Shown one piece after another: positions 27,536 to 36,747 of a DNA stretch of 64,000 bases (its first letter is position 1; the number at the start of each line of letters is the position of its first letter). Source of the stretch: Aquimarina sp. AU58 (GTDB taxonomy: Bacteria; Bacteroidota; Bacteroidia; Flavobacteriales; Flavobacteriaceae). The stretch is from contig NZ_OMPD01000014.1 of NCBI RefSeq assembly GCF_900312745.1, forward strand, positions 2,666,001-2,730,000, written 5' to 3'. The notes below the pieces were generated by a model, which worked only from the letters and a program-made list of their open reading frames with translations, was not told the DNA's origin and searched no databases. A program made the position numbers and the translations under genes.

Positions 27536-28867
27536 TTATTCTACTGGCTTATATTTATTACCTTTTAAATCAACAAAATATGTTAGATCATTTTCTTCTA
27601 TTGAATAATAAATAGTAGCATATTCTCTATCTGAATGAGAATATCCATATTTAAACTTGTTTAACTCTGCTTCACTGGTATAGGTAATTTTTTCTATTTT
27701 TTCTATTTGAGGTTTTACTACCCATTCCATTTTATAACAATCAAATATTGCAAATACTTCGTCTTTTCTCATTATCGATAATCCAAAAGTAGTAGTAGGA
27801 CTTGGACTTGAAAGAATTTCATCTTTAAATTTTATTTTACCATTAAAATTTTTTAAACTCCATAGGTCATAATCGTTCTGAACAAAAAACCAAACATTTT
27901 TTTCGTCATTTGCATCTTTATTAAGCAGTATTTTTTTTTGAGTAAAATCAAACCCTTTAACACTTTTGCCTGAGGTTGTTATGATTCCATATTGTCCGTT
28001 TGTTTTAAGTATTGCAATTGCATAGTATTTGTTACCTTTTTTAAATGGTTTTACTTCTTTATATATATCTGAATATTCGGATAAGGAACCTTCTTCATCA
28101 ACTTTAAACCCTTTATAGTCTTTGTTGTGTGAAGAAATAATTTTTGCACGACATATCTTTGCGAAAGGAATGTCAACAATTTCTTGATATTCAAAAAAGC
28201 TAATATCTCCATGTCTATTTATATCAAAACCTACTTCTCTTTTGTAATGTCCTGTCATGTTGGGATGAAAAAACTCTAAATTTCCATATTTAGCAGGTAT
28301 TACAATATTATTGGTTTTACGATCAATATATCCCCAATAATCTTTAATTCTAAAAGGAATTAAATCTGTTAATTCATAAGATTTAAAATTAGAAAAATCC
28401 TTTATGACTTCATTCTTCTTTTCTTCAAACTTTTCTTTTTTTAAATTTTTTATTTCCTTGGTAATATGAAACTCTAAATTTCTTACCATTTGCATTTTGG
28501 CAGCATCCAGTTGTTCCGATATCATTAATGTTTTTTCTGTAATTGCTTTCCCGGCTTCAGAACTGTAAAAAGTTATATAGTTGTCTATATCAGATTCTGT
28601 ATAGGTTTTAGAATATATTGGTATAATGATTGACTTAAATTTAGTGAGAAGTTTTTTCGTAATTTTTTTTTTAACCAATTCTTCATTATTGTCAAAAACT
28701 TCATAATAATATTGTGCTTCTTGTTCAATTATTTTAGTTATTGTTTTTTCCATTTGGCCAATAGTTCCGTTTAATTTCAAAAACTTTTCTATTTTTTCAT
28801 TAATATTTTGAGCATTAACTTGAAGTGCGAAAAATGTAAATAATAATAGTAATATTTTCTGTATCAT
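27536..28867 (-). CDS. Secreted DUF2059 plus WG-repeat-like protein
   Basis: A 443-residue protein with a signal peptide (ending FFALQVNAQ). Residues about 20-130 look like DUF2059: repeated helices with SKTYTESDIDNYITFYSSEA, the family's most recognisable block. The remainder carries WG-repeat-like units (DYWGYIDRKTNNIVIPAKYG, GQYGIITTSGKSV). DUF2059 and WG repeats are both of unknown function and usually extracytoplasmic. The gene stands alone, with about 140 bases on its downstream side and no clear terminator. Confidence 0.7.
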   Translation of the reverse strand: MIQKILLLLFTFFALQVNAQNINEKIEKFLKLNGTIGQMEKTITKIIEQEAQYYYEVFDNNEELVKKKITKKLLTKFKSIIIPIYSKTYTESDIDNYITFYSSEAGKAITEKTLMISEQLDAAKMQMVRNLEFHITKEIKNLKKEKFEEKKNEVIKDFSNFKSYELTDLIPFRIKDYWGYIDRKTNNIVIPAKYGNLEFFHPNMTGHYKREVGFDINRHGDISFFEYQEIVDIPFAKICRAKIISSHNKDYKGFKVDEEGSLSEYSDIYKEVKPFKKGNKYYAIAILKTNGQYGIITTSGKSVKGFDFTQKKILLNKDANDEKNVWFFVQNDYDLWSLKNFNGKIKFKDEILSSPSPTTTFGLSIMRKDEVFAIFDCYKMEWVVKPQIEKIEKITYTSEAELNKFKYGYSHSDREYATIYYSIEENDLTYFVDLKGNKYKPVE

Positions 28868-29143
28868 AAGGTTTATTAGTGTACGTGATAAAATTTTGAA
28901 TTAAAAATCGTTTTATTCATCTGGTTTTTCTATTATAGAAAGGACATTGTTATTTTTTTAATCCTTTTGAAAATTTAAAAGTTTCGTAAGGTATTGATTG
29001 TATACACTATGGCAAATTTAGATGTATAGGTTTACATATTTATACCAGAAAACAGTGATTTATAGTATACAGAAGAATATAATAAATTGTTGTTACTAAC
29101 TAATCTATTTAGGAATCATAGGATAGAATGTTTTGAAATTAAT

Positions 29144-30382
29144 TTAGAAACTTTTTCTTTTATACAATAGAGTTTGTGTATCTAAGGTATCTATAACTGT
29201 TAATGCTATTTTAATAGTATTATAATCAAGTGCTTGTTCAAAATGTTCAAAATATGGTTTTAAGGTTTCTGGATTATCTAATTCTTTTTTAGCATTTTTT
29301 ACGGCATTAATATCTTCTTTATTTACAAATTGTTTTAAATCAATACTCTCACCATTTTCATAGAGCTTCATTATATGCGAGAAGATAGTAGATTGTGCCA
29401 ATTGACGTTGCAGTGCTATTTCTTCTATAGAAAGTCCTTGCTGGTACAAGCTTAAAGTTTCTAAATGCGTATTTCCTTTTTTAGTGCTTTTCTTTTTTTT
29501 CTTTTTTGTTTTTTTGCAGAAAAGTCAATAATAGCTTTAATAAATTGATATCCGTAGTTTTGCATCTTTTGTCGTCCAACCCCATTAATCTGCATAAATT
29601 TTTCATCACTCATTGGACGAAATTTCTCCATTTCTTTAAGAGTTGCATCACTAAAAATCTGATAAGCAGGAATACCAGCTTCTTTTGCTAATTCTAATTG
29701 CAGTTGACGTAATTTCTCAAATAGATTAGGCGCTACTCCTTTATCCACTTGCTTTACAGCAGCAACTTGTTTTGCTTTTTCAAACTCCTGTAAATGAGCA
29801 AGACTCACTTTTTCTCCTTCAAATAGTACCTTTTGAGAAAGCGAAGTAAGTTTTAGTTTATTGTTTTGATGAAAAGCAATCTCCAAATATCCTTGATTGA
29901 TTAATTGTATAATGTATTGTTGCCAATTTCTCCATACCATATCACTACCAATACCATATGTTTTTACGTTTTGATATTCTTTTATCATATACAGCAGCAT
30001 TTTGTGCCCCTCGTAATATATCAATCACAGTGCCAATAGGTTCTTGTTCTTTGATTTGGTTTACTTGTAGATAATGCTTTTTGAGCACTAATAGTCCCAT
30101 CTATAAAAGTTGGAGGATTCTTACATACATCACAATTCCCACAATCTTCTTCGATTAATTCTCCGAAGTAGCTAAGTAAAATTTTACGTCGACAACTCAG
30201 AGAATCAGCACATTGTTTCATGCGATCCAGTTTAGCTAATTGTACTTCTTGATTACCAGACATGTTAGCAAACTTTTATAATCATACTACATCTGCATAG
30301 CTATGAAAGAGTAGAGTAGAAGATGGTGTAAACTATCCCGACAGGCACGTCTAATTTCTTGATAATACCCTTCAATATTTTT
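29144..30382 (-). pseudogene. Decayed C-terminal copy of recQ
   Basis: This stretch aligns without large gaps to the C-terminal 60 percent of the intact recQ that ends at 31560, including the CRRKILLSYFGE zinc-binding region, HRDC and HTH domains. It cannot be translated: the frame shifts by an extra T near 30068 and near 29984 and by a lost base near 29517, two in-frame stops (TGA, TAA) occur near 30275-30285 where recQ has QLQ, and homology stops near 30382 so the whole helicase core is missing. It ends at 29144 with a different C-terminal tail from recQ. It is the relic of a tandem or segmental duplication. Confidence 0.9.
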
Positions 30383-30612
30383 TTACACAGTAAAACACAA
30401 TTAATTCATAAAATTTTAGTTACTATAAGGTTGATTCTTAAAAAATTAAGTTTTTATTAACGCCCCAAAATTTTATAATAGAGATCGCTCTATATTGTTA
30501 ATATTTTAGTTTAACTATTTCAAGAGTCTTAATTATGGTGCATTACAGTGTTTCTATTTTTGTAATGATTATATAATAGACTATAAAAAATAATAACACA
30601 AACTCAGTACTT

Positions 30613-31557
30613 TTGAAAAGGGGCTTTTACATATTAATTTTGGTCTATACTATTTTTCTATCCTGTAGTAGTGATGATAAACTTTTAGAAGATAAATATG
30701 TTCGTGGTGTTAGGCTAACGAATAATTATGCAGAAAAAACAAATGATGATACCTTTTTAAGATATATACTTAATGATGATTATATAATTACAGGGGTACA
30801 TAAAGTTAAAATAAAACCAAGTGTCTCAAAAAAAGAAGATTCTATAACGGTAAAGAAAGAAAAATCTCCTGGAAAAAAGCCAAAGGAAAAAAATAAAAAA
30901 ATAAAGAAGAGCGTAAAGAAAGAAACAGAAAGTGATTCTATCGAAATTAAATATAGAAGGTATTATTTTATTGGGTTACCACAAGAAGTCACGAGCCAAA
31001 TAGTAACGCTACCCAAAAGAGAAGGTTTTGACAGGTTGATACAACAACAGGAAGCAACATTAGAAATATTAGAAGAAAAGTTAATAAGCAGAGAAGATAT
31101 TGGTGGTAAAGTATATAAAGATATAGCGATAGACTACCTTGTGCAAATTGATAATCATTTAAAATTTGTAGAATTTTATAATGAAAGATTGTACGATGCA
31201 TATTTAAAATTGGTAATAGAAGCAAGACAACTTGATCGTTCGATAGAAGAAGAATATAATACTGTATATGGGAGAATCAATAGCAGTACCGTTAAAGATT
31301 CTGTAGATGTAGAAAAACTAGCAATTTTAGAAAAAAAATATACATCTCATAAAGCACTATTAAAAACACTCTTGGATTGGAACTTAAAACTAGAAGATTT
31401 TCAAAACTCTACTGATGACTTTAAGATATTAAAAGATCGTAACATTGCAGAGACATTCGAGATGTACAAAAATAAAACTTCGCAAAAAGAAGTAATTCAT
31501 TATTTAGAGATACGATTAGCAGATTTATTTCATAATACTATGCGATCTCCAGAATAA
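30613..31557 (+). CDS. Lipoprotein of unknown function with Lys-rich linker
   Basis: A 314-residue protein with a lipoprotein signal (IFLSCSSDD), a folded N-terminal part, a very basic low-complexity linker (about residues 72-115, rich in Lys, Glu and Ser) and a long helical C-terminal half likely to form coiled coil. I recognise no family. The start is TTG at 30613. It lies on the opposite strand between the recQ relic and intact recQ and converges on recQ with a 2-base gap. Confidence 0.65.
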   Translation: MKRGFYILILVYTIFLSCSSDDKLLEDKYVRGVRLTNNYAEKTNDDTFLRYILNDDYIITGVHKVKIKPSVSKKEDSITVKKEKSPGKKPKEKNKKIKKSVKKETESDSIEIKYRRYYFIGLPQEVTSQIVTLPKREGFDRLIQQQEATLEILEEKLISREDIGGKVYKDIAIDYLVQIDNHLKFVEFYNERLYDAYLKLVIEARQLDRSIEEEYNTVYGRINSSTVKDSVDVEKLAILEKKYTSHKALLKTLLDWNLKLEDFQNSTDDFKILKDRNIAETFEMYKNKTSQKEVIHYLEIRLADLFHNTMRSPE

Positions 31558-31559
31558 CA

Positions 31560-33689
31560 TTAAGATTTTGAGTTTTCTTCTTCCAAAATTGTTAGTACTA
31601 ATTTAATAGTATTGTAGGCTATAGCTCCTTCAAAATGTTCAAAATATGGCTTTAAGGTTTCTGGATTATCTAATTCTTTTTTAGCATTTTTTACGGCATT
31701 AATATCTTCTTTATTTACAAATTGTTTTAAATCAATACTCTCACCATTTTCATAGAGCTTCATTATATGCGAGAAGATAGTAGATTGTGCCAATTGACGT
31801 TGCAGTGCTATTTCTTCTATAGAAAGTCCTTGCTGGTACAAGCTTAAAGTTTCTAAATGCGTATTTCCTTTTTTAGTGCTTTTCTTTTTTTTCTTTTTTG
31901 TTTTTTCGGCAGAAAAATCAATAATAGCTTTAATAAATTGGTATCCGTAGTTTTGCATCTTTTGTCGTCCAACCCCATTAATCTGCATAAATTCTTCATC
32001 ACTCATTGGGCGAAATTTCTCCATTTCTTTAAGAGTTGCATCACTAAAAATCTGGTAGGCAGGAATACCAGCTTCTTTTGCTAATTCTAACCGTAGTTGG
32101 CGTAATTTCTCAAATAGGTTAGGTGCGGCTCCCTGATCTACCTGCTTTACAATAGCCGCTTGTTTTGCTTTTTCAAACTCTTTTAAATGTGCCAGACTTA
32201 CTTTTTCTCCTTCAAATAGTACTTTTTTAGAAAGCGAAGTAAGTTTTAATTTGTTGTTTTGATGAAAAGCAATTTCCAGATATCCTTGATTGATTAATTG
32301 TATAATATATTGTTGCCAATCTCTCCACGCTAAATCCTTACCAATACCATATGTTTTTAAATTTTGATATTCTTTATCATATACAGCCGTATTTTGCGCC
32401 CCTCGTAATATATCAATCACAGTACCGATAGGTTCTTGTTCTTTGATTCGGGTTACTGTAGATAATGCCTTTTGGGAAATAATAGTTCCATCTATAAAAG
32501 TTGGAGGATTCTTACATACATCACAATTACCGCAATTTTCTTCGATTAATTCTCCGAAATAACTAAGTAAAATTTTACGCCGGCAACTTAGCGAATCGGC
32601 ATATTGTTTCATGCGATCCAGTTTAGCTAATTGTACTTCTTGATTACCAGACATGTTAGCAAATTTTTGCAATTGTACTACATCTGCATAGCTATGAAAG
32701 AGTAGAGTAGAAGAAGGTAAACTATCTCGACCGGCACGTCCGATTTCCTGATAATACCCTTCGATATTTTTTGGTAAATTATAATGAATCACCCAGCGTA
32801 CATTAGATTTGTCTATACCCATACCAAAAGCGATGGTAGCACAAACAATTTGAACTGTATCATTAATAAAACCTTCCTGTACATGAGATCGCTTTTGATG
32901 ATCTACCCCTGCATGATATGCTTCTGCACTAAATCCCTGGTTTTGCAGTTTTTCTGATAGCATTTCAGTAGTTTTTCTACTTAAGCAGTAGATAATTCCA
33001 CTATCATTAGGTTTATCTTTTAGAAAGTCAATGATTTGCTCAATTCTTTTGTTTCCTGGTCGTACTTCGAGGCTAAGATTTTTACGATCAAAAGAAGCAA
33101 GATGTTGTTTGGCATTCGAAATGTTTAACTGGTCACAAATATCTTGACGTGTCGCTTTATCTGCTGTAGCAGTTAGTGCAATAATCGGAGTTTTAGGAAA
33201 TCTGTTTTTAAGATACCCCAGTTGTGTATATGCAGGTCTAAAATCATGACCCCAGGCAGAAATACAATGCGCTTCATCTATTGCAATTAAGCTAATTTCT
33301 ATTTGTGAGAATATTACATCTAAAAAAGATAAACTCTCTGGAGCGATATATAATAACTTGATTTCTTTATCCGATAATTGTTGATAAATTTCCTGCTGCT
33401 CGGTTTCAGTTTGGCTACTATTGATAAAAGCTGCTTTAATACCGTTTGCCAATAAGCCATCTACCTGATCTTTCATTAAAGCAATTAAAGGAGAAATAAC
33501 CAAAGTCACCCCAGGTAATAATAGCGCTGGTAGCTGGTAACATATAGATTTACCACCTCCTGTTGGCATAATAACAAGGTTATCATCTCCGGCAAAAACA
33601 GAGGTAATGACATCTAGTTGTAATGGACGAAAGCTATCATACCCAAAATATTCTTTTAAGGTATGTGAAATGAGTTGTTGATCTGGCAT
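31560..33689 (-). CDS. recQ: ATP-dependent DNA helicase RecQ
   Basis: A 709-residue RecQ. Helicase motif I is MPTGGGKSICYQLPALL (about 41-57), motif II is IAIDEAHCISAWGHDFRP and motif VI is the YYQEIGRAGRDS block. Then come a zinc-binding RQC region (Cys residues in CRRKIL and CGNCDVC), an HRDC domain (FRPMSDEEFMQINGVGRQKM) and a C-terminal HTH_40 domain (GLSIEEIALQRQLAQSTIFS). It unwinds DNA in recombination and repair. The last 60 percent is duplicated as a pseudogene 2.4 kb further along in the same orientation. Confidence 0.97.
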   Translation of the reverse strand: MPDQQLISHTLKEYFGYDSFRPLQLDVITSVFAGDDNLVIMPTGGGKSICYQLPALLLPGVTLVISPLIALMKDQVDGLLANGIKAAFINSSQTETEQQEIYQQLSDKEIKLLYIAPESLSFLDVIFSQIEISLIAIDEAHCISAWGHDFRPAYTQLGYLKNRFPKTPIIALTATADKATRQDICDQLNISNAKQHLASFDRKNLSLEVRPGNKRIEQIIDFLKDKPNDSGIIYCLSRKTTEMLSEKLQNQGFSAEAYHAGVDHQKRSHVQEGFINDTVQIVCATIAFGMGIDKSNVRWVIHYNLPKNIEGYYQEIGRAGRDSLPSSTLLFHSYADVVQLQKFANMSGNQEVQLAKLDRMKQYADSLSCRRKILLSYFGELIEENCGNCDVCKNPPTFIDGTIISQKALSTVTRIKEQEPIGTVIDILRGAQNTAVYDKEYQNLKTYGIGKDLAWRDWQQYIIQLINQGYLEIAFHQNNKLKLTSLSKKVLFEGEKVSLAHLKEFEKAKQAAIVKQVDQGAAPNLFEKLRQLRLELAKEAGIPAYQIFSDATLKEMEKFRPMSDEEFMQINGVGRQKMQNYGYQFIKAIIDFSAEKTKKKKKKSTKKGNTHLETLSLYQQGLSIEEIALQRQLAQSTIFSHIMKLYENGESIDLKQFVNKEDINAVKNAKKELDNPETLKPYFEHFEGAIAYNTIKLVLTILEEENSKS

Positions 33690-33787
33690 AACTACAAAGA
33701 AAAGAAAATAGCATGTGAAAATGAATTTGTTTTATTTGTAATTCTTGTGTTGGTTGCAATTATTTAATTATAAATAAAATAAAACTT

Positions 33788-34705
33788 TTATTTGTTCCAG
33801 AAACCCCAAATAGGCTTTTTAGTATATAGATGACGGGATTCTTGTAAGTAAGTATTCATTATCCGAGGTTTGCGGTTTAATATTTTTTCGACTGTATCAG
33901 TTGTGGGTTCGGTAACATTAATTGCTAATTCGTCAAGCTCTACGATGTGGCGTGCTAACCATTTAGGTAATTTTGCTCGTGTTGTTAAGGTATGATAGAA
34001 TTCTTCTGAACTGATATTTATATATTCAATTTTGCTGTTAGTTACAAACGATAACCGTTCTGCCATATCATAGTTTGTAATAGCTTCGGGGCCAGAAAGA
34101 ATAACTGATTTTTTATGTAGAGGTCGATTTGATATTAAATAATGTACAGCAATTTCTGCAATATCGCGACAATCAATATAATTTCTTGAAGCATTACCCA
34201 TGGCACCAAAAATTTTACCAAATCGTTTGATAGTAAAAGTATTTCGTTCCCAATTTTGCATAAATGAATGTGGTCTTAAACAACAGTAATCTATTGAGCT
34301 TTTGGCAAGCCTTTCTTCAATTTCACGATGCCAGTTACTAACTTCGACCTTTATATCAGAAGGAATTACTGGTGCTGATAATTTAACAATTCGGGTAATG
34401 CCAGTTTCTATAGCCATATTGATTATATTGACTTCGTTTTCAACCTGATCGGGAGAAGTTCCTGTCAGTAAAAAAAGAATATCTGCTTTTTTACAGGCGT
34501 GTTTAAGTTGTGATTTTGATTTTAAATCGGCACTAATGTAGCTCACATTTGTACATTGTTTATTTAGTTTGATGGGATATTCCCGATCAGGATTTCGTAG
34601 TACTCCTCGAACAATATAGCCCTGATTGTTTAATTGACGCATTACTTCTGATCCTACAGCTCCTGTACATCCAAAAACAACAATGGTTGGTTTTATTGTA
34701 TTCAT
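33788..34705 (-). CDS. NmrA-like atypical SDR (NAD(P)-binding) protein
   Basis: A 305-residue single Rossmann-fold protein. The nucleotide-binding motif is VVFGCTGAVGSEVMRQL (GxxGxxG) and the later RPHSFMQNWERNTFTIKR block is typical of NmrA/azoreductase-like (QorB) proteins, which lack the classical SDR Tyr-Lys pair. Such proteins act as redox sensors or reduce quinones and dyes. It sits 2 bases after a small membrane-protein gene and both follow the DUF6268 gene, so all three likely share one promoter with a Crp/Fnr-type site. Confidence 0.8.
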   Translation of the reverse strand: MNTIKPTIVVFGCTGAVGSEVMRQLNNQGYIVRGVLRNPDREYPIKLNKQCTNVSYISADLKSKSQLKHACKKADILFLLTGTSPDQVENEVNIINMAIETGITRIVKLSAPVIPSDIKVEVSNWHREIEERLAKSSIDYCCLRPHSFMQNWERNTFTIKRFGKIFGAMGNASRNYIDCRDIAEIAVHYLISNRPLHKKSVILSGPEAITNYDMAERLSFVTNSKIEYINISSEEFYHTLTTRAKLPKWLARHIVELDELAINVTEPTTDTVEKILNRKPRIMNTYLQESRHLYTKKPIWGFWNK

Positions 34706-34707
34706 GA

Positions 34708-35118
34708 TTATTTTTTGATTTTAAATATTGGTTGTCGCCAAGTTGTGATAGTAGTTCCAAGGGTAGTTGAAAAAAGAATATTAAATGTTTCAGGTTTTAG
34801 ATAAGTTAATTCTATTGTAGTTAAAGCCAAGCATACCATAATGATGACTAGCAATATGGTTCTTATAAATTTATTTGTAGGGAAAAATTGAAGTTTTTCC
34901 ATATACCACAATAGTATATAACTCAGTATAGAAGAAATAAGGGAAGGAAAAGCGATTGTTGTATAACTTGCTTGCATTACTTCAGAATTATTCATAAACC
35001 ATCCCGAGATCCAGGACATAGCTGCTGGAAATATATATGATGGAATACTGGCTAAGAGAAATGCTTTGGTATTAAAATTAGTTGACTTATGAAGGTTATC
35101 TTTCATTATAATATGCAT
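34708..35118 (-). CDS. Four-helix small membrane protein, unknown
   Basis: A 136-residue protein with four predicted membrane helices (about 20-40, 55-72, 83-103 and a weaker one near 112-125) and a basic tail. I recognise no family. An alternative ATG at 35106 (MKDNLHKS) would shorten it by four residues and is equally likely. It is placed between DUF6268 (30 bases upstream) and the NmrA-like gene (2 bases downstream), so probably one operon. Confidence 0.6.
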   Translation of the reverse strand: MHIIMKDNLHKSTNFNTKAFLLASIPSYIFPAAMSWISGWFMNNSEVMQASYTTIAFPSLISSILSYILLWYMEKLQFFPTNKFIRTILLVIIMVCLALTTIELTYLKPETFNILFSTTLGTTITTWRQPIFKIKK

Positions 35119-35148
35119 AAGTAGTTCTTTGTAGATTAGAGCTTTGAA

Positions 35149-36051
35149 TTAGCGAAAAGGATTAAATTTGATTCCGATAGCAATAGAAGATTTTGACTTT
35201 GGATTAAAATCATAAACAGTATTCTCATTAGGATCTTGTAAATCATAATTATCATACACAGAGTACAATGCTCGTACCATTATCCCTAAATTATTGGTCA
35301 TCCAGTAATTATATTCTAAACCAGCAGAAACGGATGTATATATTGCCCGATCAATTTCAGTATTTCTTAGATGAATAGGAGTGTTTAGGTTGGCAGAGAA
35401 ATCATTTAGATCTCCCAGAAGTTTTATAGAATGTCTATCATTAAGATTGTACTTTATATATGTATTTGGAACTCCTAAAACAAAAGATAGTTTATCATTT
35501 ACTTTTGCCATAAGATTTATGGTAGGGTTAATTCTCGTTTTACCTGCCATTGTAAGATATCCGGCTCCAAAAGTTAATTTGTAATACCCTGTAGCATTCT
35601 TTTTTCCGAATTTTTTTTCGATAAAAACAATACCGTTAATATTAAAATCATCTGCTTCCATATTTCCTTCTAAATTTGATATTATATGGGGCATTGCCAA
35701 CACATTAAAAGACCAGTTTTTTGAGATTTTATAATTTAATAATAGGCTATAATTTATATTATAAAACTGTTCTATGTTTTTTGAAAATACAGGTACACTC
35801 GATTGATATTTATAATGGTGGTAATCGGCTCCAATAGTGTTATATATTGTTAGCCTATTCATTTTGATAGGAGGGAGGCCTAATTTCATGTTGGCCTTTT
35901 GATATTCGAATAGGTCATCTTCTATAATCGAAGGAGTGTAATATAGATAAAAAATATCTCTATCTTCATCTAAAACAAATACCTCTCCATTTACCTGACC
36001 ATTCATTTTGAATATTAACAGTAGCGATAGTATCAATATTTTTTTAATCAT
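35149..36051 (-). CDS. DUF6268 outer-membrane beta-barrel-like protein
   Basis: A 300-residue protein with a signal peptide (IKKILILSLLLIFKMNGQ) followed by alternating amphipathic strands and a C-terminal strand ending in aromatic/basic residues (IAIGIKFNPFR), the form of an outer-membrane barrel; it matches what is annotated as DUF6268 in Bacteroidota. I start at ATG 36051; the longer frame to 36117 adds 22 residues with cysteines that overlap the promoter. A dyad with a -7 box stands 23-66 bases upstream. Confidence 0.75.
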   Translation of the reverse strand: MIKKILILSLLLIFKMNGQVNGEVFVLDEDRDIFYLYYTPSIIEDDLFEYQKANMKLGLPPIKMNRLTIYNTIGADYHHYKYQSSVPVFSKNIEQFYNINYSLLLNYKISKNWSFNVLAMPHIISNLEGNMEADDFNINGIVFIEKKFGKKNATGYYKLTFGAGYLTMAGKTRINPTINLMAKVNDKLSFVLGVPNTYIKYNLNDRHSIKLLGDLNDFSANLNTPIHLRNTEIDRAIYTSVSAGLEYNYWMTNNLGIMVRALYSVYDNYDLQDPNENTVYDFNPKSKSSIAIGIKFNPFR

Positions 36052-36073
36052 TATTTTGGGTTTACAATTTATA

Positions 36074-36117
36074 CAAAGGTCGACTGTATATACACTCTTA
36101 AAATTGCCAAATGACAA
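36074..36117 (-). promoter_or_regulatory. Crp/Fnr-like dyad plus -7 box, DUF6268 operon
   Basis: Read on the minus strand: TTGTCATTTGGCAA (36117-36104), then GACCTTTG (36081-36074). The dyad fits TTGNCA-NN-TGNCAA. Its centre is 29.5 bases upstream of the first base of the -7 box. The surrounding 20 bases are the same as those at 36699-36718 except for one base, with the same spacing to the box. Confidence 0.7.
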
Positions 36118-36157
36118 TAAATGATTTTAATACTTATGATGAAATGGTATAAATAAA

Positions 36158-36191
36158 AAAGCATAGAAAAGGAAGAACCTTACTATGCTTT
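36158..36191 (-). terminator. Intrinsic terminator of the DUF2141 gene
   Basis: A two-part stem, AAAGCATAG/CTATGCTTT outside and AAGG/CCTT inside, followed on the minus strand by a T-rich run. It separates the DUF2141 and DUF6268 transcripts. Confidence 0.8.
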
Positions 36192-36220
36192 ATAAATGGG
36201 TAACATGTTATTGGTCTAAA

Positions 36221-36646
36221 CTATTTGATATTTATTTCTAATACTTTTTTTGAACTAAAAAAATCAAATCTAGCATCGCTAAACGAAGGGATAGACCTTG
36301 AGTTTGGATTATTAGATACGCCTGTTTTTTCTTTAGGAATTCCAATAAAATTAGTGTCTAATTTTTCGTTAGAATTTTCATCATGATATATTGCAATAGC
36401 ATATGTACCGTGTTGTAAATTGTTTATGATTAAGTCATTTTCTCCTTTTTGTACTTTAAATCGCAGTTTTTTAAATGCAAATTCTTCTGAGGTAGGGAAA
36501 CCCTTATTTGTTTTGTATATATCCACCTGGATATACCCTTTGTAATTTTTAATCCCTTTAACTTTTACCAGAATTTGACCAGTACTATTAATACTTAGAA
36601 TTCCTAGAAATAGGCTTACAGCGAAAAATAAACTCTTTGTAATCAT
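36221..36646 (-). CDS. Secreted DUF2141 protein
   Basis: A 141-residue protein with a signal peptide (ending SINSTGQ). DUF2141 features are visible: GYIQVDIYKTNKGFP, then HGTYAIAIYHDENSNEKLDTN, then FIGIPKEKTGVSNN. The family is a small periplasmic or outer-membrane-exposed beta-sandwich of unknown function. It has its own terminator and a Crp/Fnr-type promoter in the gap to the regulator gene. Confidence 0.88.
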   Translation of the reverse strand: MITKSLFFAVSLFLGILSINSTGQILVKVKGIKNYKGYIQVDIYKTNKGFPTSEEFAFKKLRFKVQKGENDLIINNLQHGTYAIAIYHDENSNEKLDTNFIGIPKEKTGVSNNPNSRSIPSFSDARFDFFSSKKVLEINIK

Positions 36647-36671
36647 ACATTGTATATTTTTAAATTTATTA

Positions 36672-36715
36672 CAAAGCTATCTGTTATCAAAGTACAAGAA
36701 ATTACCAAATGACAA
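36672..36715 (-). promoter_or_regulatory. Crp/Fnr-like dyad plus -7 box, DUF2141 gene
   Basis: On the minus strand: TTGTCATTTGGTAA (36715-36702), then TAGCTTTG (36679-36672), a full TAnnTTTG match and no TTG -33 element. A missing -33 element is expected of activator-dependent promoters. The dyad lies 33 bases beyond the stop of the Crp/Fnr gene. Confidence 0.75.
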
Positions 36716-36747
36716 TAATGTGTCTACAAAGTATAACAGATATGAGT

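Noticed and set aside
29144..30263. Three separate small genes in place of the recQ relic
   Set aside because: They are consecutive frames of a single degraded recQ segment, aligned to intact recQ without rearrangement.
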